Assembly: GCF_001316265.1 (NCBI RefSeq)
Contig: NZ_BBDN01000005.1
Location: 1 to 64,000, forward strand
From: Vulcanisaeta sp. JCM 16159
GTDB taxonomy: Archaea; Thermoproteota; Thermoprotei; Thermoproteales; Thermocladiaceae
Direction: 5' to 3'
Length of the DNA stretch: 64,000 nucleotides
In this document: positions 1 through 8,417 of the stretch, in pieces
How the letters are laid out: the number at the start of each line of letters is the position of its first letter
Numbering within the stretch: the stretch's first letter is position 1
Notes under the pieces: generated by a model
Databases searched by the model: none
What the model was told of the DNA's origin: nothing
What the model saw: only the letters and a program-made list of their open reading frames with translations
Made by a program: the position numbers and the translations under genes

Positions 1-840
1 AAACCCTATGGTTGCCATTGCCATGGTGATGAGGGCTGCGACAGGTACGTTATACTTAATCGCGCTTTTACCCCTTATTTCGGAGGCTATTGCAGGCCCG
101 GCCATTAGCCATGGGTATACGTAGAGGGCGAAGAAGGGTATTACCATGAGTATGCCACTTAATGTGGCTTCAGGCCCTTTATAGCTACTGGCCAGTGATG
201 AGTATGTGTAACCACTTGGTAGTAGATTATTGATTGCTGCTATTGCCGTTTGCCTCGGTGTTAGGAGCATTATGGATATTGCGATTACCACCCCAATCAT
301 TGATATCGTGGTTAGTATGGTCATTAACCTAAAGCCGTACTTAGTGCCCAATATGTTAGCCAGGACTATGACTGTGAAGAAGGCTATGGCTATGGCTATC
401 ATGTCCCATGTACTGAAGGACACGTTTAAACCCAGTATGGGTAGTACTGACTCGAGCTGGAAAACGCCGGCTATCGCAATGAGCGCGTAGTACGCCAATG
501 CCTGTATGACGAATGCCATGACCAGGCCATTAACGAGCCAAGCAACCCTAGGCCCAAAAGCCCTTGTTAACCATACATAGTCGCCGCCGGTGCGTGGTAT
601 TAGCGTGGTCAGTAGTGAATACACGATTATTTGAGGCACTGATAGTAGAAATGCAACTAATGATGCATACACTAAGTTTACACCAACAATGCTCGGCAAG
701 GCAGCCAGTGTTAGGCCCACCGTACCCAGCGCAGCGCCTATTGACATGTTTGCTATGTTTATTGAAACCGCATCCCAAAAACCAGCCTCTTTGATCAAGC
801 CCGTGGACTCCCTAAGAAATACACCCTGCTTGACCTCCAT
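1..840 (-). CDS. APC-superfamily amino acid permease, N-terminal part (continues beyond left edge)
   Basis: Uninterrupted minus-strand frame of 280 codons from an ATG at 840 to the left edge, so the C-terminus is missing. The product begins MEVKQGVFLRESTGLIKEAG and is almost entirely hydrophobic helices. TM1 carries the small-residue stretch NIANMSIGAALG, and the segment PRTGGDYVWLTRAFGP after TM2 is typical of the amino acid-polyamine-organocation family. It should be a proton- or sodium-coupled importer in the membrane; the substrate cannot be told. A TATA-like box (TTTTTAAATA on the minus strand, 861-870) sits about 25 bases upstream, implying a leaderless transcript. Divergent from guaAa. 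Confidence 0.88.
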   Translation of the reverse strand, partial: MEVKQGVFLRESTGLIKEAGFWDAVSINIANMSIGAALGTVGLTLAALPSIVGVNLVYASLVAFLLSVPQIIVYSLLTTLIPRTGGDYVWLTRAFGPRVAWLVNGLVMAFVIQALAYYALIAIAGVFQLESVLPILGLNVSFSTWDMIAIAIAFFTVIVLANILGTKYGFRLMTILTTISMIGVVIAISIMLLTPRQTAIAAINNLLPSGYTYSSLASSYKGPEATLSGILMVIPFFALYVYPWLMAGPAIASEIRGKSAIKYNVPVAALITMAMATIGF

Positions 841-1026
841 TATTCCATCGAGAATTGGAATATTTAAAAACCTTTCGTGTGAAACTATCGAGCATCTATT
901 TTAATAATCAATTAAATTATTTAATAAACTCATTAAACAATAACCTGATAATTGGTTGGGATCAATTACGCTAACCTGATTCATCGCTAATAAAAGTATT
1001 TAAACAACTGTGAAATAATCATTTTC

Positions 1027-1596
1027 GTGGTTATTGGCATTCTTAATTTCGGCGGTCAATACAATCACTTAATACTTAGGCGTGTAACTGAACTAGGCTT
1101 TAGGGGCGAGTTCTTAAGCCCGGACGAACCGCTTGATAGGGTTAAGCAGTTGTTTGACTGCCTAATCATTAGTGGTGGTCCTTGGAACATACCCGAGGAT
1201 TTACCAAGGACTGGAAATGCCATTAGATACATCCTCGAGTTCCCAGGGCCCGTACTCGGTATTTGTCTCGGGCATCAGTTGATGGCTTATGCATATGGTG
1301 GTGAATTGGCGAGGGATCGACCTGAGTTTGGCGGTGTCAAGGTCTATGTTGTTAGGGAGGATACAATATTCAGGGGAGTGCCTAGGGAGTTCACTGCATG
1401 GGAGAGCCATAATTTAAGTGTTGCCAATCAACCTAGGGGCTTTGAGGTTATTGCGTATAGTGATGCCGTACCTGTTGAGGCCATGGCTAATGAGAGAATC
1501 GATAGATTTGGCGTTCAGTTTCACCCCGAAGTTAGACATACGGAGCATGGACTTACAATAATGAAGAACTTCCTTGATCTATGCCAACGTAAATGA
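1027..1596 (+). CDS. guaAa: GMP synthase, glutamine amidotransferase subunit A
   Basis: Class I glutamine amidotransferase of 189 aa that releases ammonia from glutamine for XMP to GMP conversion. Nucleophile Cys80 lies in GICLGHQ, the oxyanion region is ISGGP (residues 48-52), and His166/Glu168 lie in QFHPE; all of the triad is present. In archaea this subunit is separate from the ATP-pyrophosphatase subunit, which follows here in the same direction 100 bases downstream. The start is taken as GTG because the TATA box (tatttaaa, 997-1004) lies about 25 bases upstream, giving a leaderless mRNA. The frame is intact, in contrast to its partner. High confidence in family and role. Confidence 0.93.
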   Translation: MVIGILNFGGQYNHLILRRVTELGFRGEFLSPDEPLDRVKQLFDCLIISGGPWNIPEDLPRTGNAIRYILEFPGPVLGICLGHQLMAYAYGGELARDRPEFGGVKVYVVREDTIFRGVPREFTAWESHNLSVANQPRGFEVIAYSDAVPVEAMANERIDRFGVQFHPEVRHTEHGLTIMKNFLDLCQRK

Positions 1597-1695
1597 GGGT
1601 GGTTTATTGTTTATAAATTTAATTAAATAAATAATTAAGTAATACGGGTTATCCATAGGCTAAAGTATTTAAACAATCAATAGAATAAAAACAAT

Positions 1696-2816
1696 ATGGA
1701 CATGGCAATTATCGGCAAAATGATTGAGGATATTAAGTCACTACCATTAAATGTGCCTCGCGGCAATCTCAGGCGGTGTTGATAGTACCACGGCGGCGGT
1801 CCTCGTGAGGAGAGCATCGGCAATAGGCTTAAGGCCGTATTCATCGATACAGGCTTCATGAGATTTAATGAACCTGCGCATGTTAAGGATATACTCAACG
1901 ATATTCTTCCTATTGACATTATTAATGCAAGTGATAGGTTTTACCACGAGATGCTTGGGCTCGGTGATGCCGAGAAGAAGAGGATTAGGTTTAGGGAGGT
2001 TTTTTTACGCAGTGCTTTCTGAGATTGCTAGGTACTATGGCTGTGACTGGTTGGTACAGGGTACAATAGCCCCTGACTGGATTGAGACGAGGGGTGGCAT
2101 CAAGACTCAGCACAACGTGCTTGAGCAAATAGGCATAGATACTGCGTCTAAGTACGGCTTCAAACTCCTCGAGCCACTTAGGGAGCTTTATAAGGACCAA
2201 GTCAGGGAATTGGCCAGAACGCTTAACGTGCCAAATGAAATTGTCAATAGGCAGCCATTCCCTGGACCTGGACTGAGTATTAGAGCCGTGGGAGAACTAA
2301 CGCTTGAGAAGCTTGATGTGGTTAGGGAAGCAACGCGCATTGTCGAGGAGGGACTGGAGGGTATGGGCCTTAGCCAGTGGTTCGCCGCGGCTTGGGAGTA
2401 CGAGTTTACCTCTGATGAGGGGCTTTCCAGGGCCATTAATGGGCTTGGGGATCTGCAAACCTACCTATTTAGGGTTAGGGCCACGGGTGTTAAGGGTGAC
2501 TCTAGGTCCTATGGAAACGTGGTACTGGTTAAGGGCCACCTGGTCAGGTGGGACCTGGCCTATGAATTACATAGGTACTTGGCCGCAGCTTACGATATCA
2601 CACACGTGATTTACGAACTAGTGAATAGGGCTCCGGTAAGTACTTCGTGTCCATTAGGGCTGTGGTCACTGATGACTTCATGACGCTGATGTAGCCAGGA
2701 TACCACGTGATACGCTAATGGATATCGCGCGGGAAATACTCAACAATGACGATAGGGTCGTCGCGGTTGGTTACGACGTAACCCCAAAGCCACCGGCGAC
2801 TATTGAGTATGAGTAG
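1696..2816 (+). CDS. guaAb: GMP synthase, ATP-pyrophosphatase subunit B (frame broken about five times)
   Basis: Adenylates XMP and aminates it with ammonia from subunit A. The P-loop-like motif SGGVDSTTAAV is encoded near 1770, followed by FIDTGFMR, then WLVQGTIAPDWIE, IKTQHNV and QPFPGPGLSIR, ending PKPPATIEYE, which is the conserved GuaA C-terminus. Total about 373 aa, normal for the subunit. To read it through, the frame must change near 1750, 1815, 2000 (in a run of T), 2637 and 2690; no conserved block is lost. Leaderless start ATG 1696 behind TATA box tatttaaa at about 1667. Convergent with the next gene, which starts its stop codon one base later. Confidence 0.85.
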
Positions 2817-3378
2817 TTAGCGGAGTAGCTTCGTTAATTTATTCACAAAGTCCTCACCAAAGTACTCACTCAGCCTGAGACTCCTTATTACCGACTCTGG
2901 ACTTGAACCCTGAACCTGGCTCCTAATAACCTCGCCAACCTCCCATGGAAATAGTATCCACTTATCCGTGGTACCCACGTAATAGTCAGGCTTAATCTTC
3001 GACCAAGGCTTAACATAGAGAGTTGCCGTCCTCACCTCCCTGGCGCCATAGAACCTAAGTATGTCTCTGGCCACGGCAAGGGTCTTCCCAGTGTCCGTAA
3101 CATCATCAACAACCAGCACACTCCTGCCCCGTAAATCACGTATTATTGGTAAGTAACCACAGGCTCCTCACCCTCCCCAATCCTCGTACCATAACTCACG
3201 AGTCCAAGAACCACCAAGTCATCAACACCGAGAAAATCCGAAATAAGCTTACCAACGATATAACCACCCCTAAGAATAGCAATTACCGAGTCAGGCCTAT
3301 AACCAGATCCTTAATCATCAATGAGAGGTCCAACGATAAATCCACAAGTCTCTGCCAATTAAGGACTAGGAACTCCAT
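2817..3378 (-). CDS. Purine (xanthine/guanine-type) phosphoribosyltransferase, frame broken twice
   Basis: Type I phosphoribosyltransferase of about 187 aa. The PRPP-binding loop VLVVDDVTDTGKTLA is encoded near 3100, and upstream pieces read PDSVIAILRGGYIVGKL and LGLVSYGTRIGEGEE, the usual N-terminal half. The C-terminal half has KPDYYVGTTDKWILFPWE, as in archaeal xanthine/guanine salvage enzymes. The frame changes near 3131 and 3305. Start ATG at 3378. It would attach free xanthine, guanine or hypoxanthine to PRPP; lying tail to tail with GMP synthase supports a guanine-nucleotide role. Exact base specificity cannot be read from sequence. Confidence 0.82.
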
Positions 3379-3446
3379 TAACTGGTTCAATGAAATAATG
3401 ATGTTAAAAGGCTTTCCTCATGATAAGAACAACATTACCATAAATA

Positions 3447-3568
3447 ATTAAATAATTTGCCCCCTGCATGCACCCACACCACTGGGTCCCAGCGGCCCGG
3501 TTTCGCGGGTCGTTGGGTGGCCCAATGGCGTGAATGCAAGGCAGGTATGGGCTCTGTCATTATTTAAT
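3447..3568. repeat. Palindromic element with AT-rich terminal inverted repeats
   Basis: ATTAAATAAT at 3447-3456 is matched by its exact inverse ATTATTTAAT at 3559-3568. Between them sits a GC-rich long hairpin (see the RNA entry). The ends look like TATA boxes pointing inward, so either strand could be transcribed; alternatively this is a small MITE-like element. No flanking target duplication was found by eye. Confidence 0.5.
3459..3552. ncRNA. Candidate structured non-coding RNA (long imperfect hairpin)
   Basis: The segment folds almost entirely on itself. Inner stem of 12 pairs: 3488-3499 with 3506-3517, loop GTTTCG. Middle stem: CCACTGGG 3479-3486 with CCCAATGG 3521-3528, one mismatch. 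Outer stem: 3465-3473 with 3530-3538, eight of nine pairs. A closing stem GCCC 3459-3462 with GGGC 3549-3552 is possible. It is far more GC-rich than the surrounding spacer, as expected for a functional RNA in a hyperthermophile. I do not recognise it as tRNA, SRP RNA, RNase P RNA or a C/D guide. Strand is undecided since TATA-like boxes flank both sides. Confidence 0.5.
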
Positions 3569-3611
3569 CCTAATATATTTATATTATTTACCCTTATCGA
3601 TCTTTCTTAAA

Positions 3612-3632
3612 ATACATATAAATTATATGTAT
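3612..3632. repeat. Near-perfect AT palindrome
   Basis: The 21-base stretch beginning atacatataa and ending ttatatgtat is symmetric except at the centre. It lies in the spacer upstream of the small ORF at 3729 and could be an operator or just AT-rich promoter sequence. Confidence 0.3.
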
Positions 3633-3728
3633 AGCATATGTGTATTATAGTTTTCATATTTTAAATTTAAACTTTTTTATTCGATATAGGCAAAAAAATT
3701 GAAAAATCAAGAATAGAAATAAAACATT

Positions 3729-3896
3729 GTGAAAAGGACAATAAAGCAATGTAAGGAGAAGTTTCTTGACTGCGCATTTGATGTAATAGTTAAGGCTAAG
3801 TTAGGACTCATTGACAAGGACGAGGCATTCGACGCACTTTGGGAGTACTTAATTAATGTTGAGTATGAAGTTAAGATGCTCGAAAAAAAGAGTTAA
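3729..3896 (+). CDS. Small protein of unknown function, 55 aa
   Basis: GTG-started ORF encoding a Lys/Glu/Asp-rich, probably helical cytosolic protein (VKRTIKQCKEKFLDCAFDVI..., ending EVKMLEKKS). Two cysteines lie near residues 8 and 15. The clean amino-acid composition, resembling a short helical crenarchaeal protein, argues for a real gene, but I recognise no family. It stands alone in an accessory-looking region, and its stop overlaps the end of a degenerate minus-strand gene by a few bases. Confidence 0.45.
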   Translation: MKRTIKQCKEKFLDCAFDVIVKAKLGLIDKDEAFDALWEYLINVEYEVKMLEKKS

Positions 3897-4308
3897 TGCA
3901 GGTGATGTTGCGTAAACCAACCATTCACAAGCCCAGCCTCATCCATCCAGTGATGTGGCGCTGCGTTGTCAATGAAGGTCCATGAGTTAACATTCGTGAT
4001 GTCTGAGCAATGACACATTCATAGTATTTAGTTGTCGCTTGGAAGCGGTACTATATCGGGTACTATTCCTGTGTTACACGGAGGGTAAGTACATAACGGA
4101 GGAATCCGTGATATACATAATTAATACCACGGGTTTATATTTCGGTGTAATTTCATTAGTCGTTATTTCATAATTACAACCATCAGCTGATTGTAAACGG
4201 GTAGTTAGTATGGTTAGGGCAATGATTTGTTTCGGAAGTATCATTACTGTAGAGAGCAAAATTAAAAGCGGCAAAAACTGTTCTTACAATAATCTTTAGA
4301 TTCTTCAT
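3893..4308 (-). pseudogene. Secreted protein remnant with several frame changes
   Basis: Minus-strand pieces in successive frames look like one exported protein. It starts MKNLKIIVRTVFAAF and continues in a shifted frame LILLSTVMILPK (a signal-peptide-like hydrophobic run), then EITTNEITPKYKPVVLIMYI, CNTGIVPDIVPLPSDN, and finally DITNVNSWTFIDNAAPHHWM and ending NGWFTQHHLH. Frame changes are needed near 4265, 4085 and 4025, and a stop near 4030 interrupts it. Unlike the housekeeping genes, the remaining pieces do not rebuild a protein I recognise, so this may be genuine decay. His-rich C-terminus. Family unknown. Confidence 0.4.
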
Positions 4309-4503
4309 CAAAATGCCCTCACCCATTGGTTAACCTATTAATGCCGGTAGTTCCTGCGGTATTTCATTAAATTGTCGCAGTTTCCGCCTATATAGTTAAT
4401 ACAATGACCGTGCAATCCCACAGTGAGTCCTCTTCAAATTGAGTATCACTGCAGCATAATCCTGCTGTAAGCATGGTGTACTATCCACAAGATATGCAAT
4501 CTA

Positions 4504-4709
4504 ATGGAAGCACTAGATATTAGATCCAGGGCTATAATGTATGGAATAACGAATAACCAAGCGATGATAGAGGCTAGGGGTAATGAAGGGTAGGCATTGA
4601 AGTTAATAAAGGGTGAGAGATCCTGTGAGGGCTCTTGAGGGGTTTTATGGGAGTGAGGATGGTTTGGCTTGTTCCTCGGTTGTTTAGTGGTTTAGTTCGG
4701 TGCTGTGTC
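4504..4709 (+). pseudogene. Possible gene remnant of unknown function
   Basis: ATG at 4504 opens MEALDIRSRAIMYGITNNQ and AMIEARGNEG before a stop; after frame changes near 4591 and 4620 the text continues KLIKGER and then DPVRALEGFYGSEDGLACSS. The pieces look protein-like and run into the AbrB-like gene downstream, so they may be a decayed or misread partner gene. No family recognised. The rest of 4309-4741 shows nothing I can support. Confidence 0.25.
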
Positions 4710-4765
4710 TACGTATACCACTTAAGTAAAGCACTAATTAATTGGCTAGCGACCTTGCTAGCGCA

Positions 4766-4921
4766 GTGCATGTACTGGCAAGGCCCAAGGCTTGGCATAA
4801 CGGGAGAACAACAATACCAAGGGAGGTAAGGGCAGTACTGGGCATAAAAGACGGAGACCAAATAGAATGGATACTGAAAAACGGAGAAATAAAGGTGAGA
4901 AGGGTGGTGAAGAATGAGTAG
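4766..4921 (+). CDS. AbrB/MazE-type (SpoVT-AbrB) DNA-binding protein, first gene of the R-M operon
   Basis: About 51 aa from GTG 4766 (an in-frame TTG at 4742 is an alternative). The swapped-hairpin AbrB fold is recognisable: NGRTTIPREVRAVLGIKDGD followed by QIEWILKNGEIKVRR. Such proteins bind DNA as dimers, either as antitoxins or as transcription regulators. The last codons overlap the ATG (4914) of the restriction-modification gene, so the two are translationally linked. By position it could work like a controller (C) protein for the R-M system; that is inference. Two GCTAGC hexamers (4745-4750, 4757-4762) lie just in front of the start and might be its site. Confidence 0.65.
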   Translation: MHVLARPKAWHNGRTTIPREVRAVLGIKDGDQIEWILKNGEIKVRRVVKNE

Positions 4922-7900
4922 TGGTTTTGTTCATGAGGAGGAGGTTAACATCAGGTTGCTGATACACTCAATGAGTTGGGTCTTGACTGTAGGCAGAGAG
5001 GATTAGTGGTAGGCGTAGGCCTGACATTAGGTGCTTTTATAACGGTTTAATAATAAGTATTGAGGCATACTACGATGGCAGCAATGCCGAAAGGGATGCT
5101 GAGAATAGAATTAACCAAGGTCTCGCCGACTTGGCGATAGCCTGCATTATCCTGTTAGGTATCCTAACATGCCCAAGGGTATGCTCATAGAGCAAATCAA
5201 GCAGTCGCAATTCAACGTAAAGATTATCGCGCCTAAGTATGTCAAGGTAAGTTCCCTACTTCAATTCATAAACCAGCAATTGGGTACGGGAAGACCATTA
5301 GTGACTTCTGGATGGTTCGCCGTTGATATACCTACGTTGGCTAACGTAATTAGGTACGCAATTGATTATCTAATTCAGGAGGGCGGGATTGAAGAGGAAA
5401 TAGAAAAGATTAAGCATATGATAAATGATAATTTCGTTAATTCGTTAAGGGGTGGGGAAGTTTATAGGGAGATTTACGATGTTATGTATAGGCTTTATGG
5501 GATGCAGAGCCCCACTGATGAGGATTTAATGCTCACGCAGGCTGCATTGTCGTTATTGCTGACTGCGATATTCTACGAACACGTCAGAAACACCCACCCA
5601 AATCTGAACCCACTGAGTAATTATGCAAGTGAGCATGGATCTATCGAGGCTTCAAGCAAGCCCTTGATGAATTACTGAAGATTGATTATAGGGAAGCCAT
5701 TAAATTGACGAGGGAGATCCTGGATAAACTACCGTCAAATGCCGCTGACAGGGTTAAGGAATTAATTGAGGAGGGCATTAAGATTGCCCAGAACAGGACC
5801 TTGCTCAGGCACGACTTTGCTGGCAGGATCTACCATGAGATTACTGGCGATAATTGCAGTGAGGAAGGGCTTCGCGACATTCTACACGCAGATACCTGCC
5901 GCGTACCTACTCGCCACGTTGGCTGTTAGGTCATTGCTGGGGCTGGAGGATGAAATTAAGAGGGCTATTGATAGGGTTAGCGAGCTCGAGGAGCTTATCC
6001 GTAGGATTAGGGAAATTAAAGTCACGGACTTCGCCTGCGGTAATGGCACGCTACTCACTGCTAGCTACTCGGCATTGATGAATGTGTTAACGGCACTTAA
6101 GCACTATAAGGGGCTTGATATTAACCTAGACGAAATAGGTAAGGCAGTGATTGAAGAGGGTGTTTACGGAGTTGACGCTCTCAAGTACGCTGCTCAGGTA
6201 ACGGCAATAAACCTCGCCTTAATAAGCCCGGGGAATATTACTAAGGAGAACATCCACACAATATACCTAGGCTACATAACTGGGAAGAACCAGCCATGGC
6301 TGGGTTCACTGGAGCTTCTGAACAATAGCAAAAGGGTTGGTGGTATACTCTCATTCATTGAGGGCTATAAGATCGAGGGCATTGAGAAGGTATCGCTTGA
6401 GGGTAGTGAAGGGTCGTTCGAGTTACCTGAGAAGTTCGACCTAGTAATTATGAACCCACCATTCACGAGAGCAACAGGCAGGGTTAGCGAGGAATTTAGT
6501 GGAAGGAGGGGTTTATTCGGATTCATAAGTGAGGAAAAATATAGGAAGAAACTTCTTGATCAACTTGATGATGAAGTTAGGAAAGACGTAAGGGAGGATT
6601 TAAGAGACATAGCAAGGGACTTTGCAAGGAGGGAGAATTTACCCGATATAATTAAGGAAATAATTAATGGCACAAGAGATGAGTTCAAGCGGTACCTAAA
6701 TATCGGTCAAGCCGGGGAGGGACTCCTATTCCTATACCTGGCCTATAAGTACGTGAAGCCAGGTGGCGTGATAGCTTCGTGCTGCCTAGGAATGTTCTAT
6801 CAGGCGTTAGTTGGTTCCTCGCAAGGGCATTACTGGCTAGTAAGTTCCACGTTAAGTACGTCATAGTAAGCAGCGATACGGAGAACGGTTATAACTTCAG
6901 TGAGGGAACAAGCCTAAGTGAGGCACTTATAGTGGCTAAGAGGGTTGACGAACATGAACCAAGTGAGGAAACAAAGTTCATAATACTTACGAAGAAACCA
7001 AAGAGTGCCATAGATGCGATGGTTCTTGCTGATAAATTGCTGGCTAATAACGCTACTTATTACGGCGATTTAATAAGGACTGTACCCAGGAGTGCCTTAC
7101 TTAATACAACTTACTTAATACAATTATTAACTGGAATATTCACACAATACCTGATAATGAATTACTGAACATAATTGATAACATAATCAATAACGGTGCC
7201 ATTAAGCTATGTGATATATCCGTAGAAATACCAATTACATATCTCAACAACTTGATAAGCAACATGGGCGTTAATAGGAGGGGAGATATAATTGAGGCAT
7301 TTAATTTGCCAAAGAGGGGTAACCCGAGTTGATTGCAATGCATTGCCAAAGAGACCCATTCCCAATGCAGTACCCATGCTCTGCAGTGGTGAGGAGGAGT
7401 TAAGGAAGGCAATGCTCGTGAGGCCAAATGCGTGGGTCATTGGTAGTGGGCCTAAGGCTGAGAGAATTACTAGGTTGAGGTCTAGGTTGCTTGTTCCTGA
7501 CAGGATTAGGTGGAATACCTGGAGGGTGATTGCGGTTTATAGTGATGAGCCAATAATTGCCAATAGATTCTTCATGGTTAAGCTAAAGAATGGGAATGAA
7601 ATGCAGGAAAAGGCGTTAGTGACTTGGTTGAATACGACGTTTGGACTACTAACGGTACTAGCCAATAGGGAGGAGACAGAGGGGGCATTCACGGAAATAA
7701 ATATTGGCCAGTGGAGGGCATTGTCGATACTTGACATAACCAGGTTAGATGATGAAAAATTAAGCTCACTAGTGAGGGTCTTTGATGCCTATGCGGATAA
7801 GGAGTTTAAGAGAATACCGGACCAATATGGTGATTACCCAGACTCCATCAGGTTAAGTTTCGACCTTGATTTCCTAAAGGCGCTGGATCCAGGAATTAAT

Positions 7901-7993
7901 AAGGACAGAGCGAAGCAATGCCTAATCGAACTATATAAAAGGTTAGGCATTACATTAAAAACATGGATTGACAATGGCGATCAAAGTTTATAG
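4914..7993 (+). CDS. Type IIG-like restriction enzyme/adenine-specific DNA methyltransferase (frame broken at about seven places)
   Basis: A protein of about 1,026 aa is recovered across frames. The N-terminal part has RPDIRCFYNGLIISIEAYYD, resembling a PD-(D/E)xK nuclease core though with Tyr where Lys is expected. The middle has methyltransferase motif I, TDFACGNGTLLTA (about 6027-6065), and motif IV, VIMNPPFTRATG (about 6445-6480), the NPPY/F signature of N6-adenine methylases. The C-terminal third (7292-7993) is probably the target-recognition domain. Frame changes: near 4965, 5012, 5158, 5655, 5885, 6815, 7115 and 7325. The ATG overlaps the AbrB-like gene. Best seen as a single-chain R-M enzyme; a methylase-only role is possible if the nuclease residues are inactive. 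Confidence 0.72.
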
Positions 7994-8149
7994 AGACGTT
8001 CTCATCGACATAACAGGTATGGTACGTGACCTAAGTACCGCTGCCTTAGTTCCTCAATTAGGTAACTTAAGGATTAGGAGTCTCTGTTCATTATTGATTT
8101 AATAAAGGGCGATGGGTTGGCGATAAACCATGCACTGGCCACTTATTGA
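7974..8149 (+). CDS. Small protein overlapping the 3' end of the R-M gene (one frame change)
   Basis: ATG at 7974 lies inside the last codons of the R-M gene. The product starts MAIKVYRDVLIDITGMVRDL and STAALVPQLGNLRI, then after a frame change near 8088 continues IIDLIKGDGLAINHALATY and stops at 8149, about 58 aa. I do not recognise a family. The tight overlap suggests a third member of the AbrB/R-M operon, perhaps an accessory or regulatory subunit; it is too short to be a separate specificity protein. Confidence 0.45.
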
Positions 8150-8240
8150 ATTGTTAACGCGTCTATAAGTTTTGCGGGAATGAATTATATGGGGATTGGG
8201 AATGATATTGATAATACTTCATTAGGGATTGATTGTAATT

Positions 8241-8317
8241 TGGTGCGGCCGCGGGATTTGAACCGGGTTCTGCGGCTCGGGGGGCCGCCATCCTAGACCA
8301 GTCTAGACCACGGCCGC
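8241..8317 (-). tRNA. tRNA-Gly(CCC), one base missing in the T-stem
   Basis: Minus-strand cloverleaf: acceptor GCGGCCG (8311-8317) pairs with CGGCCGC next to an encoded ACCA end (8241-8244). D-arm GUCU pairs with GGAU. Anticodon stem GCGGC/GCCGC encloses loop CCCCCGA, giving anticodon CCC with C instead of the usual U at position 33. The T-loop is TTCAAAT, but the 3' side of the T-stem has only CCCG where CCCGG is expected, a one-base deletion. A TATA-like box (cttaaaa on the minus strand, about 8340) precedes it. Its 3' end faces the accessory stretch at 3.4-8.2 kb. Confidence 0.9.
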
Positions 8318-8417
8318 GGGTTAATAGCGTCTGTTGAGGTTTTAAGTTTTTGGTTGTTGTTTTTCGTGCGCTGTGATGCCTTGAATGCTTATATAGGTTA
8401 AATAGTGCGTTGACTTG

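Noticed and set aside
3146-3451. 101-aa plus-strand ORF at 3146
   Set aside because: It is antisense to the phosphoribosyltransferase N-terminal half, whose motifs are recovered on the minus strand.
3459-3552. RNase P RNA (minimal type T), SRP RNA or H/ACA guide as identity of the folded segment
   Set aside because: I could not find the conserved RNase P core blocks, the SRP helix 8 loop, or a 3' ACA with a pocket; left unnamed.
4635-4829. 64-aa plus-strand ORF starting MRGFMGVRMVW
   Set aside because: It runs out of frame through the AbrB-like gene, whose conserved TTIPREVR text is in another frame; composition is not protein-like.
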